Shown one piece after another: positions 10,599-20,382 of a DNA stretch of 64,000 bases. The stretch covers positions 1,488,001-1,552,000 of the forward strand of contig CP126168.1 in the NCBI GenBank assembly GCA_032881465.1, given 5' to 3'. Below the pieces are notes generated by a model, which made no database searches, was not told the DNA's origin, and saw nothing but the letters and a program-made list of their open reading frames with translations. This DNA comes from Parvibaculaceae bacterium PLY_AMNH_Bact1 (GTDB lineage Bacteria > Pseudomonadota > Alphaproteobacteria > Parvibaculales > Parvibaculaceae). The translations under genes and the position numbers were made by a program. The stretch's first letter is position 1. Each line of letters begins with the position of its first letter.

Positions 10599-11858
10599 AT
10601 GCCAATACCAATTCTCATGCCTGCCCTGTCTCCGACTATGGAAGAGGGCACATTGGCCAAATGGCTGGTGAAAGAAGGCGACGAGGTGCGCTCCGGTGAC
10701 CTTATTGCTGAGATTGAAACTGACAAGGCGACCATGGAAGTGGAAGCCGTTGACGAAGGAACGGTGGGCAAGCTCCTCGTTGCAGAAGGCACAGAGGGTG
10801 TGCCGGTCAACGAGACCATCGCCGTAATCCTGGAAGAAGGAGAAGATGCCAGCGCTGCTGAGAATGTGAGGGCACCCACACCAGCACCCACGGCCCCAAC
10901 TGAGGCTGCTGCGGAGGCTGAGCCTGAGAAGGCTGCAGTGCCAATGACAGAGAAAGCAGAGCCTGCTGATGGTCGCATTTTCGCAAGTCCTTTGGCCAAG
11001 CGAATTGCAAAAGACAAAGGTATTGATCTTACGGCTGTCACCGGCAGTGGGCCACGCGGCCGGATTGTGAAAGCCGATATTGAGGCCGCACCCAAAACAC
11101 CCGCGCGGGCGTCTGGAAAAGCGCAAGCACCTATATCTTCAGTTGATGCGCGTGCCTTCTATGAAGCGGGTACCTATGACGAAATCCCGCTTAACTCGAT
11201 GCGTAAAACCATTGCGCGTCGCCTCACGCAATCAAAGCAGGAAATTCCACACTATTACCTCACTATCGATTGTGTTTTGGATGAACTGCTGAAAGTCCGC
11301 AAACATCTGAACACTGAAGGCGCAGATGCAGGTGTAAAACTCTCTGTGAATGATTTTGTCGTTCGTGCAGCTGCGCTGGCTCTGAAGAAGGTACCTGAGG
11401 CCAATGTGAGTTTTGCTGACGACGCACTGCTCCAGCACCATCATTCTGACGTGGGTATTGCAGTGGCGCTCGAAGGCGGCTTGATCACACCGATCATTCG
11501 CAGAGCTGACGAGAAGGGGCTTGCTGAAATTTCCGCCGAGGCAAAAGAACTGGCAGCGCGGGCGAGAGATAAGAAGCTTTCTCCGGCTGAGTTCGAAGGC
11601 GGCAGTTTTTCGGTTTCGAACCTCGGCATGTTTGGCGTCAAGAACTTCACGGCGGTGATCAATCCGCCGCAAGCCGCCATCATGGCCGTGGGGACTGGCG
11701 AGCCGCGTCCCATCATTGTGGACGACGAAGTGAAAGCAGCGACGGTGATGACTGTGACGCTTTCCTGTGATCACAGGGCGATCGATGGAGCGCTGGGTGC
11801 GCAGCTTCTCGCCGCCTTCAAGTCCTACATCGAATATCCACCCTCAATGTTGCTGTGA
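10599..11858 (+). CDS. pdhC: dihydrolipoamide acetyltransferase E2
   Basis: Core of the pyruvate dehydrogenase complex, passing acetyl groups from lipoamide to CoA. In 419 residues it has a lipoyl domain (1-80, [11 protein letters not shown]) and an Ala/Pro/Glu linker. A peripheral-subunit-binding domain (about 125-163) contains ASPLAKRIAKDKGIDL and GSGPRGRIVKADI. The catalytic domain ends with the active-site block SCDHRAIDGALGAQLL. The lipoyl domain is nearly the same as that of PdhB, consistent with an internal duplication. The start at 10599 has GGGAGGGAC upstream. Confidence 0.96.
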   Translation: MPIPILMPALSPTMEEGTLAKWLVKEGDEVRSGDLIAEIETDKATMEVEAVDEGTVGKLLVAEGTEGVPVNETIAVILEEGEDASAAENVRAPTPAPTAPTEAAAEAEPEKAAVPMTEKAEPADGRIFASPLAKRIAKDKGIDLTAVTGSGPRGRIVKADIEAAPKTPARASGKAQAPISSVDARAFYEAGTYDEIPLNSMRKTIARRLTQSKQEIPHYYLTIDCVLDELLKVRKHLNTEGADAGVKLSVNDFVVRAAALALKKVPEANVSFADDALLQHHHSDVGIAVALEGGLITPIIRRADEKGLAEISAEAKELAARARDKKLSPAEFEGGSFSVSNLGMFGVKNFTAVINPPQAAIMAVGTGEPRPIIVDDEVKAATVMTVTLSCDHRAIDGALGAQLLAAFKSYIEYPPSMLL

Positions 11859-11867
11859 GGAACGACA

Positions 11868-13265
11868 ATGGCTGAAAAAACATATGACGTTGTTGTTGTT
11901 GGCTCCGGGCCTGGCGGTTATGTGGCGGCAATCCGTGCATCACAACTTGGACTTAAATCAGCAGTGGTGGAACGCTCGGAGATTGGCGGGATCTGCCTCA
12001 ACTGGGGCTGCATCCCAACAAAGGCTCTCCTTAGATCCGCTGAGATCTATCACAACATGGAGCGCGCAGAAGAGTTCGGCTTGAAAGTGGAAGGCCTCTC
12101 TTTTGACGGGACGAAGATTGTCGAACGCTCTCGCGCCGTCGCGGGACAGCTGTCGCAAGGTGTTCAGTTCTTGCTCAAGAAAAACAAGGTCGATGTCATC
12201 GTCGGCGCCGGAAGCTTAGCCGGAAAGGGCAAGCTGAAAGTCGAGACCGACGGCAAGACAAGTGAAATTACTGCGAAGAACATCATTCTGGCGACCGGCG
12301 CGCGGGCACGGACCTTGCCGGGTCTCGAACCGGATGGCGACACTGTTTGGTCTTACCGCGAAGCCATGGTGCCAAAATCCATTCCAAAGTCGGTTCTCGT
12401 AATCGGCTCCGGTGCCATAGGGATCGAGTTTGCGAGTTTCTATAAAACCTTCGGAGCCGACGTCACAGTGGTGGAACTGCTGGACCGTGTTCTTCCGGTG
12501 GAAGACGAAGAGATTTCAGCCTTCGCAGCAAAGGCTTTCAAGAAGCAGGGCATGAACCTGCTGACAGGGGCGAAGGTCACGGACCTTAAAAAATCAAAGT
12601 CGGGTGTGACCGCGACTATCGATATTGGTGGAAAGACCGAGACCCTAAAAGCCGAAAAGGTGATCTCTGCGGTCGGCATAACCGGCAACATTGAAGACAT
12701 TGGCCTGGAAAAAGCCGGCGTGAAGACGGACCGTGGTCACGTCACAGTGAATGAATGGTGTGAAACCGGCGTGCCGAACGTTTATGCGATCGGTGATCTG
12801 GTTGGGCCTCCTTGGCTCGCCCACAAGGCAAGCCATGAAGGCGTCATGGTCGCAGAGCGAATCGCGGGCGTCGAAGGCGCGCATCCCATGGACACGAGCA
12901 AAATCCCAGGCTGCACCTATTGTCACCCGCAGGTTGCGAGTGTCGGCCTGACTGAGGCCGCGGCAAAAGACGCTGGACATGAGGTGAAGGTCGGGCGTTT
13001 TCCCTTCATCGGAAATGGCAAGGCCATTGCGCTGGGCGAGGCAGAGGGGCTGATTAAGACGGTTTTTGATGCCAAAACCGGTGAATTGTTGGGTGCCCAT
13101 ATGGTGGGCGCAGAAGTCACGGAGCTGATACAGGGTTACACAATAGCCCGCCAGCTGGAGACCACCGAAGCAGATTTGATGGCAACGGTATTCCCTCATC
13201 CGACATTGAGTGAAATGATGCATGAATCCGTGCTAGACGCTTTCGGGCGTGCTTTGCACATCTGA
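11868..13265 (+). CDS. lpdA: dihydrolipoyl dehydrogenase E3
   Basis: Flavoprotein that reoxidises dihydrolipoamide with NAD+. The 465-residue protein has an FAD motif (VVVVGSGPGGYVAAIRASQ) and the redox-active pair in GGICLNWGCIPTK. It also has an NAD motif (VLVIGSGAIGIEFASFY), the second FAD contact NVYAIGDLVG, and the catalytic His-Glu region FPHPTLSEMMHESV at the dimer interface. It lies nine bases behind pdhC and completes the operon. The Trp in the disulfide loop (CLNWGC) marks the PDH-type E3 branch. Confidence 0.96.
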   Translation: MAEKTYDVVVVGSGPGGYVAAIRASQLGLKSAVVERSEIGGICLNWGCIPTKALLRSAEIYHNMERAEEFGLKVEGLSFDGTKIVERSRAVAGQLSQGVQFLLKKNKVDVIVGAGSLAGKGKLKVETDGKTSEITAKNIILATGARARTLPGLEPDGDTVWSYREAMVPKSIPKSVLVIGSGAIGIEFASFYKTFGADVTVVELLDRVLPVEDEEISAFAAKAFKKQGMNLLTGAKVTDLKKSKSGVTATIDIGGKTETLKAEKVISAVGITGNIEDIGLEKAGVKTDRGHVTVNEWCETGVPNVYAIGDLVGPPWLAHKASHEGVMVAERIAGVEGAHPMDTSKIPGCTYCHPQVASVGLTEAAAKDAGHEVKVGRFPFIGNGKAIALGEAEGLIKTVFDAKTGELLGAHMVGAEVTELIQGYTIARQLETTEADLMATVFPHPTLSEMMHESVLDAFGRALHI

Positions 13266-13287
13266 ACCGTAACAGTACCAGAGAGTC

Positions 13288-14028
13288 ATGACTGCACTTC
13301 TGACCGATCCCCAAGTGTGGGCAAGCCTGCTTACGCTCACCTTGCTCGAGGTTGTGCTCGGCATCGACAATCTCATTTTCCTGACGATCCTTGCGTCCCG
13401 CGCGCCAGAACACCAACGTGACGCAGTGCGTCGCTGGGGGCTTGCTGGAGCACTGCTTACGCGGCTTGTCTTGCTGTTTTCCATTGCCTGGGTAGCGAGC
13501 CTCGTGCAGCCGGTCTTCAGTGCCTTCGATATGGATTTTTCCTGGCGGGACATGGTGTTGTTTTTCGGTGGTCTATTTCTGCTGGCAAAAGGCACAACGG
13601 AAATTCATCACACAGTCGAAGGCGAAGACCACGAACCCAGTGCGCGGTCGATGGGCTTTGCTATGGCAATTGCTCAGATTGCTGTCCTGGACATCGTGTT
13701 TTCCCTGGACAGTGTCATCACGGCTGTCGGCATTGCAGAGCATGTTGAGGTAATGGTGGTCGCTATCGTCATTGCCATGGCTGTGATGTTGTTTGCAGCC
13801 GGGCCGGTTGGCGGTTTCGTGGAGCGACATCCGACCGTCAAAATGTTAGCACTTGCTTTCCTGATCTTGGTCGGTGCGTCGCTCATTGCCGATGGCCTCC
13901 ATTTCCATATTCCCCGTGGCTACATCTATTTCGCCATCGCGTTCTCAATCTCTGTTGAGGGACTCAATCTTTGGGCGTCCGCACGGAGAAGACGCAAGCG
14001 CGAAGCTGAGGCAACAGCTGCGCACTAA
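13288..14028 (+). CDS. TerC family integral membrane protein
   Basis: A 246-residue polytopic membrane protein of the TerC/YkoY family. The N-terminal signature LEVVLGIDNLIFLTILASR and the repeat VLDIVFSLDSVITAVG carry the acidic intramembrane residues that define the family. About seven hydrophobic segments can be seen, with a charged C-terminal tail. Family members have been linked to metal-ion (manganese) export and to tellurite resistance; which applies here is unknown. It follows lpdA by 22 bases and separates the lpd and lipA genes that are often neighbours. Confidence 0.88.
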   Translation: MTALLTDPQVWASLLTLTLLEVVLGIDNLIFLTILASRAPEHQRDAVRRWGLAGALLTRLVLLFSIAWVASLVQPVFSAFDMDFSWRDMVLFFGGLFLLAKGTTEIHHTVEGEDHEPSARSMGFAMAIAQIAVLDIVFSLDSVITAVGIAEHVEVMVVAIVIAMAVMLFAAGPVGGFVERHPTVKMLALAFLILVGASLIADGLHFHIPRGYIYFAIAFSISVEGLNLWASARRRRKREAEATAAH

Positions 14029-14047
14029 CTAAGCAAGAGGTCGGTTG

Positions 14048-15586
14048 ATGTCGGAAGACCAGGAACAGCCTGTTTCAACAGGGTCAAAGAACGCCGTCGT
14101 CATCCTACTCGATAGTCTGAACAGGCATATGCTGGGCGCTTATGGCGGCGAGGAATTCCACACCCCCAATCTGGATCGTATTGGTGCTAGGTCCACCAGG
14201 TTCACAAACCACTATGTTGGATCGCTTCCCTGTATGCCTGCGCGGCACGACATCTTGTGCGGCGCCTGGGACTTTCTCTGGCGACCGTGGGGCTCCATTG
14301 AGCTGTGGGAAGATGCCATCACCTATGAACTCTCAAAAGCAGGCGTCACATCGCAGCTGATCTCCGATCATCCGCACCTTTTCGAGACAGGTGGCGAAAA
14401 CTATCATGTTGATTTTTCAGCCTGGGATTATCAGCGCGGTCATGAGGGCGATCTTTGGAAAACGAAGCCCGATCCCAGCTGGGCGGGGGCGCCGAACTTT
14501 GGCCGAGATCACATGCCCTATGATGACAGCAGGGGTTATTTCAAGGGCGAAGCGGATTTTCCAGGACCACGCACCATGCAGGCGGCCGCCACCTGGCTGG
14601 AGGACAATGCCGGGCATCATGATCGCTTCTTTCTGTTTGTAGATGAGTTTGATCCGCACGAACCCTTCGATACGCCCGAGCCCTATGCGTCCATGTATGA
14701 CCCGGATTGGGAAGGTGCCCACATGATCTGGCCGCCCTACATGAAGGGCGCCTTAGCAAAAGGTGTGCTCACAGAACGACAGGCACAACAGATCAGAGCA
14801 TGCTACGGCGCCAAACTCACCATGATTGATCATTGGCTGGGAAAAGTACTCGACGTCATGGATGCCAAGGGCCTTTGGGACGACACGGTCTTTATTCTCT
14901 GTACCGATCACGGACATTACCTGGGGGAGAAAGACCTGTGGGGGAAACCCGGCGTACCGATCTACCAGACGCTCGGACACATCCCATTGATGGTTTCAGC
15001 ACCCGGTGTAGCTCCCGGCACTTGCGATGCGCTGACCACCAGCGTGGACCTGTTTGCCACCCTGGCAGCCTTCTTCGGTATTGAAGACAAAATCCGACAA
15101 CGCACCCATGGTCGCTCCCTCCTGCCGCTTCTGGATGGCAGCCAACCCTCCGTGCGTGATTGGCTCCTCGCCGGTGTGTGGGGCAGGGAGGTGCATCTGA
15201 TTGATGGCAGCCATAAATATGCGCGTGGTGCTGGTGGGACCAATCGTCCCATCTCCATGTTCTCAAACCGCTGGTCGACCATGCCCACCCACTTCCTCCG
15301 CAGGGAGGATGAGTTGCCACTGCCCGACGACAGGGCCGCTTTGGATCGGATGCCCGGCAGCACCGTGCCTGTGATCCGCCAGCCCTGGGGTGAAAATGAC
15401 CGTCTGCCTTATTGGGCACCTCCAATACTTGGGCCCAATCTGCTGTTTGATCTTGAGAATGACCCGTTGGAAGAAAACGATCTGTCAGGCTCCCCGCTCG
15501 CAGGCGAATATGCGGATAGGCTTCACGCCGCCTTGAGAGAGGTTGATGCGCCCGATGACCAATTTGTGCGGCTGGGATACACCTGA
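14048..15586 (+). CDS. sulfatase family protein
   Basis: A 512-residue alkaline-phosphatase-superfamily sulfatase. The N-terminal metal site is VVILLDSLNRHMLGAYG. The formylglycine motif C-x-P-x-R is present as CMPAR with Cys at 62, so it would need a maturation enzyme encoded elsewhere. Metal ligands occur in FLFVDEFDPHEPFD and in TDHGHYLGEKDLWGKPG. No signal peptide is apparent, suggesting a cytoplasmic enzyme. The substrate is unknown; general arylsulfatase and choline-sulfatase-like roles are both possible. A TTG at 14045 precedes the chosen ATG. Confidence 0.85.
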   Translation: MSEDQEQPVSTGSKNAVVILLDSLNRHMLGAYGGEEFHTPNLDRIGARSTRFTNHYVGSLPCMPARHDILCGAWDFLWRPWGSIELWEDAITYELSKAGVTSQLISDHPHLFETGGENYHVDFSAWDYQRGHEGDLWKTKPDPSWAGAPNFGRDHMPYDDSRGYFKGEADFPGPRTMQAAATWLEDNAGHHDRFFLFVDEFDPHEPFDTPEPYASMYDPDWEGAHMIWPPYMKGALAKGVLTERQAQQIRACYGAKLTMIDHWLGKVLDVMDAKGLWDDTVFILCTDHGHYLGEKDLWGKPGVPIYQTLGHIPLMVSAPGVAPGTCDALTTSVDLFATLAAFFGIEDKIRQRTHGRSLLPLLDGSQPSVRDWLLAGVWGREVHLIDGSHKYARGAGGTNRPISMFSNRWSTMPTHFLRREDELPLPDDRAALDRMPGSTVPVIRQPWGENDRLPYWAPPILGPNLLFDLENDPLEENDLSGSPLAGEYADRLHAALREVDAPDDQFVRLGYT

Positions 15587-15663
15587 TTTCAACCGTCGAT
15601 CTTAACTTTTTCGGTCTATACTCCCATATTAGAGACTTCGAGACTTAAGCAGATAGAGACACC

Positions 15664-16641
15664 ATGGTAACGGTCCTCAAAACAGTCGGCGGCGATCAGA
15701 AGCGGCCCAGAGAACGCGCAAGACATCCGGAGAAGGCACACCGGCCAGATACGCCTGTGCTGCGTAAGCCGGACTGGATCCGTGTGAAAGCGCCGGGGTC
15801 ACCGGTCTACGCAGAAACCAAAAAAATTATTCGTGAAAATGGTCTCGTCACCGTGTGTGAGGAGGCAGGCTGTCCGAATGTTGGCGAATGCTGGACCGAG
15901 AAGCACGCCACCATGATGATCATGGGTGGTACCTGTACCCGTGCCTGCGCCTTCTGCAATGTGAGTACCGGTTTGCCAGACGCACTCGACACCGATGAAC
16001 CTGAAAATGTTGCAAACGCGGTTGAGAAGCTCGGCCTGCGTCATGTGGTGATCACATCCGTTGACCGGGATGATCTCGATGATGGTGGCGCGGAACATTT
16101 CGCGCAGACCATCCGGGCTATTCGAAAGCGTATGCCTGAGACAACCATTGAAATCCTGACGCCCGATTTTCTGCGGAAGGAGGGCGCGCTTGAGATTGTC
16201 GTCCAGGCGCGACCCGATGTGTTCAACCACAATCTGGAAACAGTGCCTCGGCTTTACCTCTCGATCCGACCAGGCGCCCGGTATTTTCACTCCATTCGAC
16301 TGCTGCAACGAGTGAAGGAGTTAGACTCGACCATTTTCACAAAGTCGGGTGTCATGGTGGGGCTAGGAGAAACCCGCGAAGAGCTGATGCAGGTGATGGA
16401 CGATATGCGTTCCGCCGATATCGACTTTCTGACCGTGGGGCAATATTTGCAGCCGACCCGCAAGCACGCCGCAGTTGACCGTTTTGTGACCCCAGAGGAG
16501 TTTGAGGGATATGAAACAACCGCTCGGTCCAAAGGTTTTTTGATGGTGTCTGCGACGCCGTTGACGCGCTCGTCCTATCACGCTGATGCAGATTTCGCGG
16601 CATTGCGCGCTGCGCGAGAAGCGCAACTTACCAAAAGCTGA
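15664..16641 (+). CDS. lipA: lipoyl synthase
   Basis: Radical-SAM enzyme inserting two sulfurs into octanoyl groups on lipoyl domains, here presumably those of PdhB and PdhC encoded upstream. The 325-residue protein has the auxiliary-cluster Cys motif [12 protein letters not shown] and the radical-SAM motif [10 protein letters not shown] (C-x3-C-x2-C). The C-terminal RSSYHAD carries the family Ser ligand to the auxiliary cluster. A roughly 30-residue basic N-terminal extension precedes the conserved part. The 77-base spacer upstream is AT-richer and may hold its own promoter. Confidence 0.96.
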   Translation: MVTVLKTVGGDQKRPRERARHPEKAHRPDTPVLRKPDWIRVKAPGSPVYAETKKIIRENGLVTVCEEAGCPNVGECWTEKHATMMIMGGTCTRACAFCNVSTGLPDALDTDEPENVANAVEKLGLRHVVITSVDRDDLDDGGAEHFAQTIRAIRKRMPETTIEILTPDFLRKEGALEIVVQARPDVFNHNLETVPRLYLSIRPGARYFHSIRLLQRVKELDSTIFTKSGVMVGLGETREELMQVMDDMRSADIDFLTVGQYLQPTRKHAAVDRFVTPEEFEGYETTARSKGFLMVSATPLTRSSYHADADFAALRAAREAQLTKS

Positions 16642-16646
16642 CTTCC

Positions 16647-17102
16647 TTGCCTGCACACAAAGAAAGCCGTCTCGTCGCGCATCCACCCCAGAAGCTTTAT
16701 GAACTGGTCTCGGATATCGAAAGCTATCCGCAATTTCTGCCTTGGGTGACAGGTGTCCGCGTGCGCAGCCGCGGAACCGCAGGCGATAATCAGGTCATCA
16801 TCGCGGATGTTCTGATCTCGTATAAAATGTTCCGCGAGACATTTCGCAGCAGCGTAACGTTGAATCCCCAGCATCGGACGATTGACGTGGAATATGTCAA
16901 CGGGCCATTCAAACATCTCGACAATCACTGGCGTTTCGAACCTACAGCCGAAGGCACAGAGGTTGATTTCGCAGTCGACTTTGAGTTTAGAAGCCGCGTG
17001 ATGGAGAAGATGATAACGGGCATGTTCGATAAAGCCGTACACAAGATTGTCACGGCATTTTTTGATCGCGCGGATGAGCTCTACGGAGACCCTGAAGAAT
17101 AA
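16647..17102 (+). CDS. ratA: type II toxin-antitoxin RatA/COQ10-like START-domain protein
   Basis: A 151-residue Bet v1/START-fold protein of the coenzyme Q-binding COQ10/RatA family. The start region reads ESRLVAHPPQKLYELVSDIE, followed by YPQFLPWVTGVRV and the C-terminal helix MITGMFDKAVHKIVTAFFDRA. In E. coli RatA binds the 50S subunit; COQ10 homologues bind quinone. Both roles are candidates. The start is a TTG at 16647, five bases after lipA; no in-frame ATG exists before conserved residues. The gene converges on cinA. Confidence 0.87.
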   Translation: MPAHKESRLVAHPPQKLYELVSDIESYPQFLPWVTGVRVRSRGTAGDNQVIIADVLISYKMFRETFRSSVTLNPQHRTIDVEYVNGPFKHLDNHWRFEPTAEGTEVDFAVDFEFRSRVMEKMITGMFDKAVHKIVTAFFDRADELYGDPEE

Positions 17103-17105
17103 AAC

Positions 17106-17606
17106 TCAGCGGTCGATCTGCCGACGGATGAGCTCCAGAGCAGCCTGCACTGCCTGTATCCGTACTTCGTCCCGACCAACATTCCCAAACCGGTAAACCT
17201 CGTGAATGATGCTGTAGCGGAGCCGGGCTGCTGCCATGTGGACAAGGCCCACGGGCTTGAGTGCTGTTCCACCGCCAGGCCCGGCAATACCAGTAATGGA
17301 AACACTCACATGGCCGCGGGATTCTTCCAGGGCCCCTTCGGCCATGGCGCGCGCAACAGGTTCGCTGACCGCACCATGGTCGGCAATCATGTCACCTGGC
17401 ACACCCAGCATGTCCCGCTTGGCTTCGTTGGAATAGGTCACAAAGCCGCGTTCCACCACCGCCGACGACCCAGCGACTTCAGTCAAACAACTTGCGACCA
17501 GGCCACCTGTGCAGCTTTCCGCTGTGACGATCTTCAAGGACTTTTCGCTGGCATCTGCCAGCACGAGTTCTGCCAGTTGGAGAATGGGGCGTGGAAACAA
17601 AGACAT
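17106..17606 (-). CDS. pncC: CinA C-terminal domain protein (nicotinamide-nucleotide amidase PncC)
   Basis: A 166-residue protein equal to the C-terminal domain of CinA, the deamidase of nicotinamide mononucleotide in pyridine-nucleotide salvage. The diagnostic block is VTAESCTGGLVASCLTEVAG, followed by GFVTYSNEAKRDMLGV and SITGIAGPGGGTALKPVG. No N-terminal molybdopterin-binding-like domain is present, as in stand-alone PncC. It directly abuts pgpA on the same strand, and its stop is three bases from the end of convergent ratA. Confidence 0.93.
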   Translation of the reverse strand: MSLFPRPILQLAELVLADASEKSLKIVTAESCTGGLVASCLTEVAGSSAVVERGFVTYSNEAKRDMLGVPGDMIADHGAVSEPVARAMAEGALEESRGHVSVSITGIAGPGGGTALKPVGLVHMAAARLRYSIIHEVYRFGNVGRDEVRIQAVQAALELIRRQIDR

Positions 17607-18071
17607 TCAGAATTCTCCGACGACAAAAACAATCAATGAAACAGCGAGTGCGCCAAATAATCCAGCCGCAACATCGTCCAACATGATACCCCAACCACCC
17701 GAAATGCGCTTATCAATCCAGCTGATCGGCCAAGGCTTCAGCACATCAAAGATGCGAAAGAGGACAAAAGCGGCAAGCCAGCCCAGGAGAGAAAAGGGCG
17801 CAACGGAGAGAACAATCCATTGACCAACGACTTCGTCCACGACGATCTCTCCAGCATCATGTGTGCCGAGAGTCTCACTGTGTCGTGTTGACGCCCAGAC
17901 GCCGACCGGCAGAAGAACCGCACTTGCGACCAGAAGAACGTAAGGACCAGGAAAGAAGGTTAGGATCGCCCATGCAAAAGGGAGCGCCGCGAGCGACCCC
18001 CAGGTGCCCGGTGCTTTAGGCAGGTAGCCAGATCCAAACCATGTTGCAATCAGCTCTGCAAGTCTGGTCAT
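17607..18071 (-). CDS. pgpA: phosphatidylglycerophosphatase A
   Basis: Membrane phosphatase making phosphatidylglycerol from phosphatidylglycerol phosphate. The 154-residue protein has the family start [21 protein letters not shown] and the acidic motif [11 protein letters not shown]. It ends with the [20 protein letters not shown] block, where the conserved Asp pair lies. About four hydrophobic segments are visible. Its ATG overlaps the ispDF stop by four bases, and cinA follows without a gap, so the three are one transcription unit. Confidence 0.94.
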   Translation of the reverse strand: MTRLAELIATWFGSGYLPKAPGTWGSLAALPFAWAILTFFPGPYVLLVASAVLLPVGVWASTRHSETLGTHDAGEIVVDEVVGQWIVLSVAPFSLLGWLAAFVLFRIFDVLKPWPISWIDKRISGGWGIMLDDVAAGLFGALAVSLIVFVVGEF

Positions 18072-19234
18072 TCTACGCCAGCCGATCTAGGCAGCGTCAC
18101 TGTGACAAGTGCCTGCGCCGCAATGCCTTCGCTGCGGCCTGTGAAGCCAAGGCCTTCAGTCGTCGTCGCTTTGACGCTGACCCGATCTGGGGAGACACCA
18201 ACGATCTCTGCGATGGCTGAGCGCATAGCCTGCCTGTGGGGCCCAATCTTGGGCGCTTCACAAATCAGCGTAACATCTAGATTTGAAATTCGGCCGCCTT
18301 GGTCGCTCAGCAATGTCGCTGCATGCTCGAGGAACACCCGCGACGGTGCGCCCTTCCACTCAGGATCAGAGGGTGGGAAATGATCGCCAATGTCTCCGGC
18401 ACCGATTGCGCCGAGCAGAGCATCGGTGATTGCATGCAATCCAACATCAGCGTCAGAATGACCCAAGAGGCTTTGTGAGTGGGGAATGGACAAGCCGCAC
18501 AGTGTGACTTGATCGCCGTCAGTGAAGCGGTGCACATCAAATCCGGACCCTGACCGTGTTTCATGGGAGGCGCTCAAGAAGCGTTCTGCTCTGTCAAAAT
18601 CTTCTGGCGTTGTCACTTTGAAATTGTCCTCTGATCCTTCCACGAGGTGCGTATGAACACCGGTTCTCAATGCAAGCGCCACATCGTCTGTAAACTCCTC
18701 GGATTGATGGGTCCGGTGCGCCTCCAGAATGGCTTTGTAGGCAAAGCCCTGGGGTGTTTGCGCGCGAACAAGTGTGGATCGATCAACCGTCTCTCCGGCT
18801 ATACCGCTCACCTGCTCACGCAGGGTGTCCGTAACCGCCAGGCTGGGCAACACACCTTCATGGTTTTGAAGGCCCGCGACGACGCGGCCGATCAATTCAG
18901 GCGCGGCAAAGGGGCGAGCGCCATCGTGGATCAGCACGTGGCTGGGGTTGATGTCAGCCAATGCCTCCAGGCCCGCAAGTACAGATGCCTGGCGTGTTGA
19001 GCTTCCGGCAGCAGGTGGCAGAAGCTTCGGCAGATCGCTGCTGCATCGTTCGTAGTGCCTGTGATCGTCCGGATGGATGACTGCAAGGACATTCTCGACA
19101 TCCCGATGGCGACAGAATGCACTCAGCGTGCGTGCAAGAATAGGCACGCCGCCAACAGGACGGTATTGCTTCGGCAATCCGTCGCCTGCTCTGGTTCCTC
19201 GACCCGCAGCAACAATAAGGGCAACAACACGCAT
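18068..19234 (-). CDS. ispDF: bifunctional IspD/IspF (MEP isoprenoid pathway)
   Basis: Fusion of 2-C-methyl-D-erythritol 4-phosphate cytidylyltransferase and 2,4-cyclodiphosphate synthase. In 388 residues, the IspD half (about 1-225) shows [19 protein letters not shown] and [10 protein letters not shown]. The IspF half (about 232-388) starts GSGFDVHRF, with the zinc ligands in D-x-H and the [20 protein letters not shown] block. The fusion is common in Alphaproteobacteria. It is the first gene of a leftward operon with pgpA and pncC, divergent from dusB. Confidence 0.96.
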   Translation of the reverse strand: MRVVALIVAAGRGTRAGDGLPKQYRPVGGVPILARTLSAFCRHRDVENVLAVIHPDDHRHYERCSSDLPKLLPPAAGSSTRQASVLAGLEALADINPSHVLIHDGARPFAAPELIGRVVAGLQNHEGVLPSLAVTDTLREQVSGIAGETVDRSTLVRAQTPQGFAYKAILEAHRTHQSEEFTDDVALALRTGVHTHLVEGSEDNFKVTTPEDFDRAERFLSASHETRSGSGFDVHRFTDGDQVTLCGLSIPHSQSLLGHSDADVGLHAITDALLGAIGAGDIGDHFPPSDPEWKGAPSRVFLEHAATLLSDQGGRISNLDVTLICEAPKIGPHRQAMRSAIAEIVGVSPDRVSVKATTTEGLGFTGRSEGIAAQALVTVTLPRSAGVE

Positions 19235-19342
19235 ATTCTTCGTTTCGCACCTAAGGAGTGCCTTGGCAAGTGTTGGATTTCCTTCGATTTTGCAGGTTTT
19301 TACGACTTAGACATTGCGTTTGAGGGGCGGGACCGGTACAAA

Positions 19343-19361
19343 TTGCTCAAGAATTGAGCAA
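19343..19361. promoter_or_regulatory. perfect palindrome upstream of dusB-ntrBC
   Basis: Arms TTGCTCAA and TTGAGCAA flank a three-base centre (GAA), 19 bases before the dusB start and within the 146-base divergent spacer to ispDF. An 8+8 perfect inverted repeat at this place suggests an operator or an RNA hairpin close to the ribosome site. It does not match the NtrC consensus (TGCACC-N5-GGTGCA). No T-run follows, so it is not a standard terminator. Confidence 0.45.
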
Positions 19362-19380
19362 CATGAGACATGCCTAAATA

Positions 19381-20382
19381 ATGACCATTTCTGTCGGGGC
19401 GCATATTTACCCAAGTCGGGTCTTTCTGGCTCCCATGTCCGGCGTAACGGATCTGCCATACCGGGTAGCCGTCTCCAAGACGTCTCCAGCTGTTCTCGTG
19501 TCTGAAATGGTTGCGAGTGAACAACTGGCGCGAGCCCGGCCGGATGTCGTACGTCGTGCTGCTGGGAGCGGCGTACTCGATCCGCTGGTGATCCAGCTAG
19601 CGGGGCGAGAAGCCCACTGGATGGCCGAGGGGGCCAAGCTTGCAGAGCAGGCAGGCGCCGACATAATCGATATCAATATGGGGTGTCCGGCGCGCCAGGT
19701 GACATCGGGACTATCAGGCTCAGCTTTGATGCGGGATCTCGATCATGCGCTGACTCTCATAGAGGCGACCGTCGAGGCGACAACGCTGCCAGTCACGCTG
19801 AAAATGCGTCTCGGCTGGGACCACAATTCTCTAAATGCTGCTGAACTCGCATCGCGGGCGGAGGCGGCGGGCGTCAAGCTTGTAACCGTTCATGGGCGAA
19901 CGCGCTGCCAGTTCTACAAAGGGCAGGCCGATTGGAAGGCAATTCGACCAGTGGTCGATGCAGTGAACATACCCGTCATCGCCAATGGCGATATCCTATC
20001 AATTGAAGACGCAGAAGTTTGCCTGCAAGCATCAGGGGCAGACGGTGTCATGGTCGGTCGCGGTGCAAATGGGCGCCCTTGGCTTCTTCATCAAATTGAC
20101 GACGTACTGTCTAACAGGGAAACAACAAAAGCGCCGGATGCTAAAAGCAGATGGGAGATAGTCAGATCCCACTACTTGGGTGCGTTGGAACTCTATGGCG
20201 AACGCCTTGGGAGTCGGATCATTCGCAAACATCTGGGTTGGTATTTAGATGCTGCCGCCGCTGATTGGCAATGCGATGTGGCCCCACTCAAAGCCCAGAT
20301 CCTCCCAAGCGATGATCCGGACTTTGTCTTGAAGGGGCTTGAACGGTTTTTCACACAAGAGGCCGAAAGGATAGCGGCATGA
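19381..20382 (+). CDS. dusB: tRNA-dihydrouridine synthase DusB
   Basis: FMN-dependent enzyme that reduces uridines in the tRNA D-loop. The 333-residue TIM-barrel protein has the opening [15 protein letters not shown] and the active-site block [11 protein letters not shown], where the Cys is the proton donor. The FMN phosphate-binding stretch is [13 protein letters not shown] and then [14 protein letters not shown]. The gene is placed directly before ntrB with an ATGA overlap, the classical nifR3-ntrB-ntrC order of Alphaproteobacteria. Confidence 0.95.
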   Translation: MTISVGAHIYPSRVFLAPMSGVTDLPYRVAVSKTSPAVLVSEMVASEQLARARPDVVRRAAGSGVLDPLVIQLAGREAHWMAEGAKLAEQAGADIIDINMGCPARQVTSGLSGSALMRDLDHALTLIEATVEATTLPVTLKMRLGWDHNSLNAAELASRAEAAGVKLVTVHGRTRCQFYKGQADWKAIRPVVDAVNIPVIANGDILSIEDAEVCLQASGADGVMVGRGANGRPWLLHQIDDVLSNRETTKAPDAKSRWEIVRSHYLGALELYGERLGSRIIRKHLGWYLDAAAADWQCDVAPLKAQILPSDDPDFVLKGLERFFTQEAERIAA

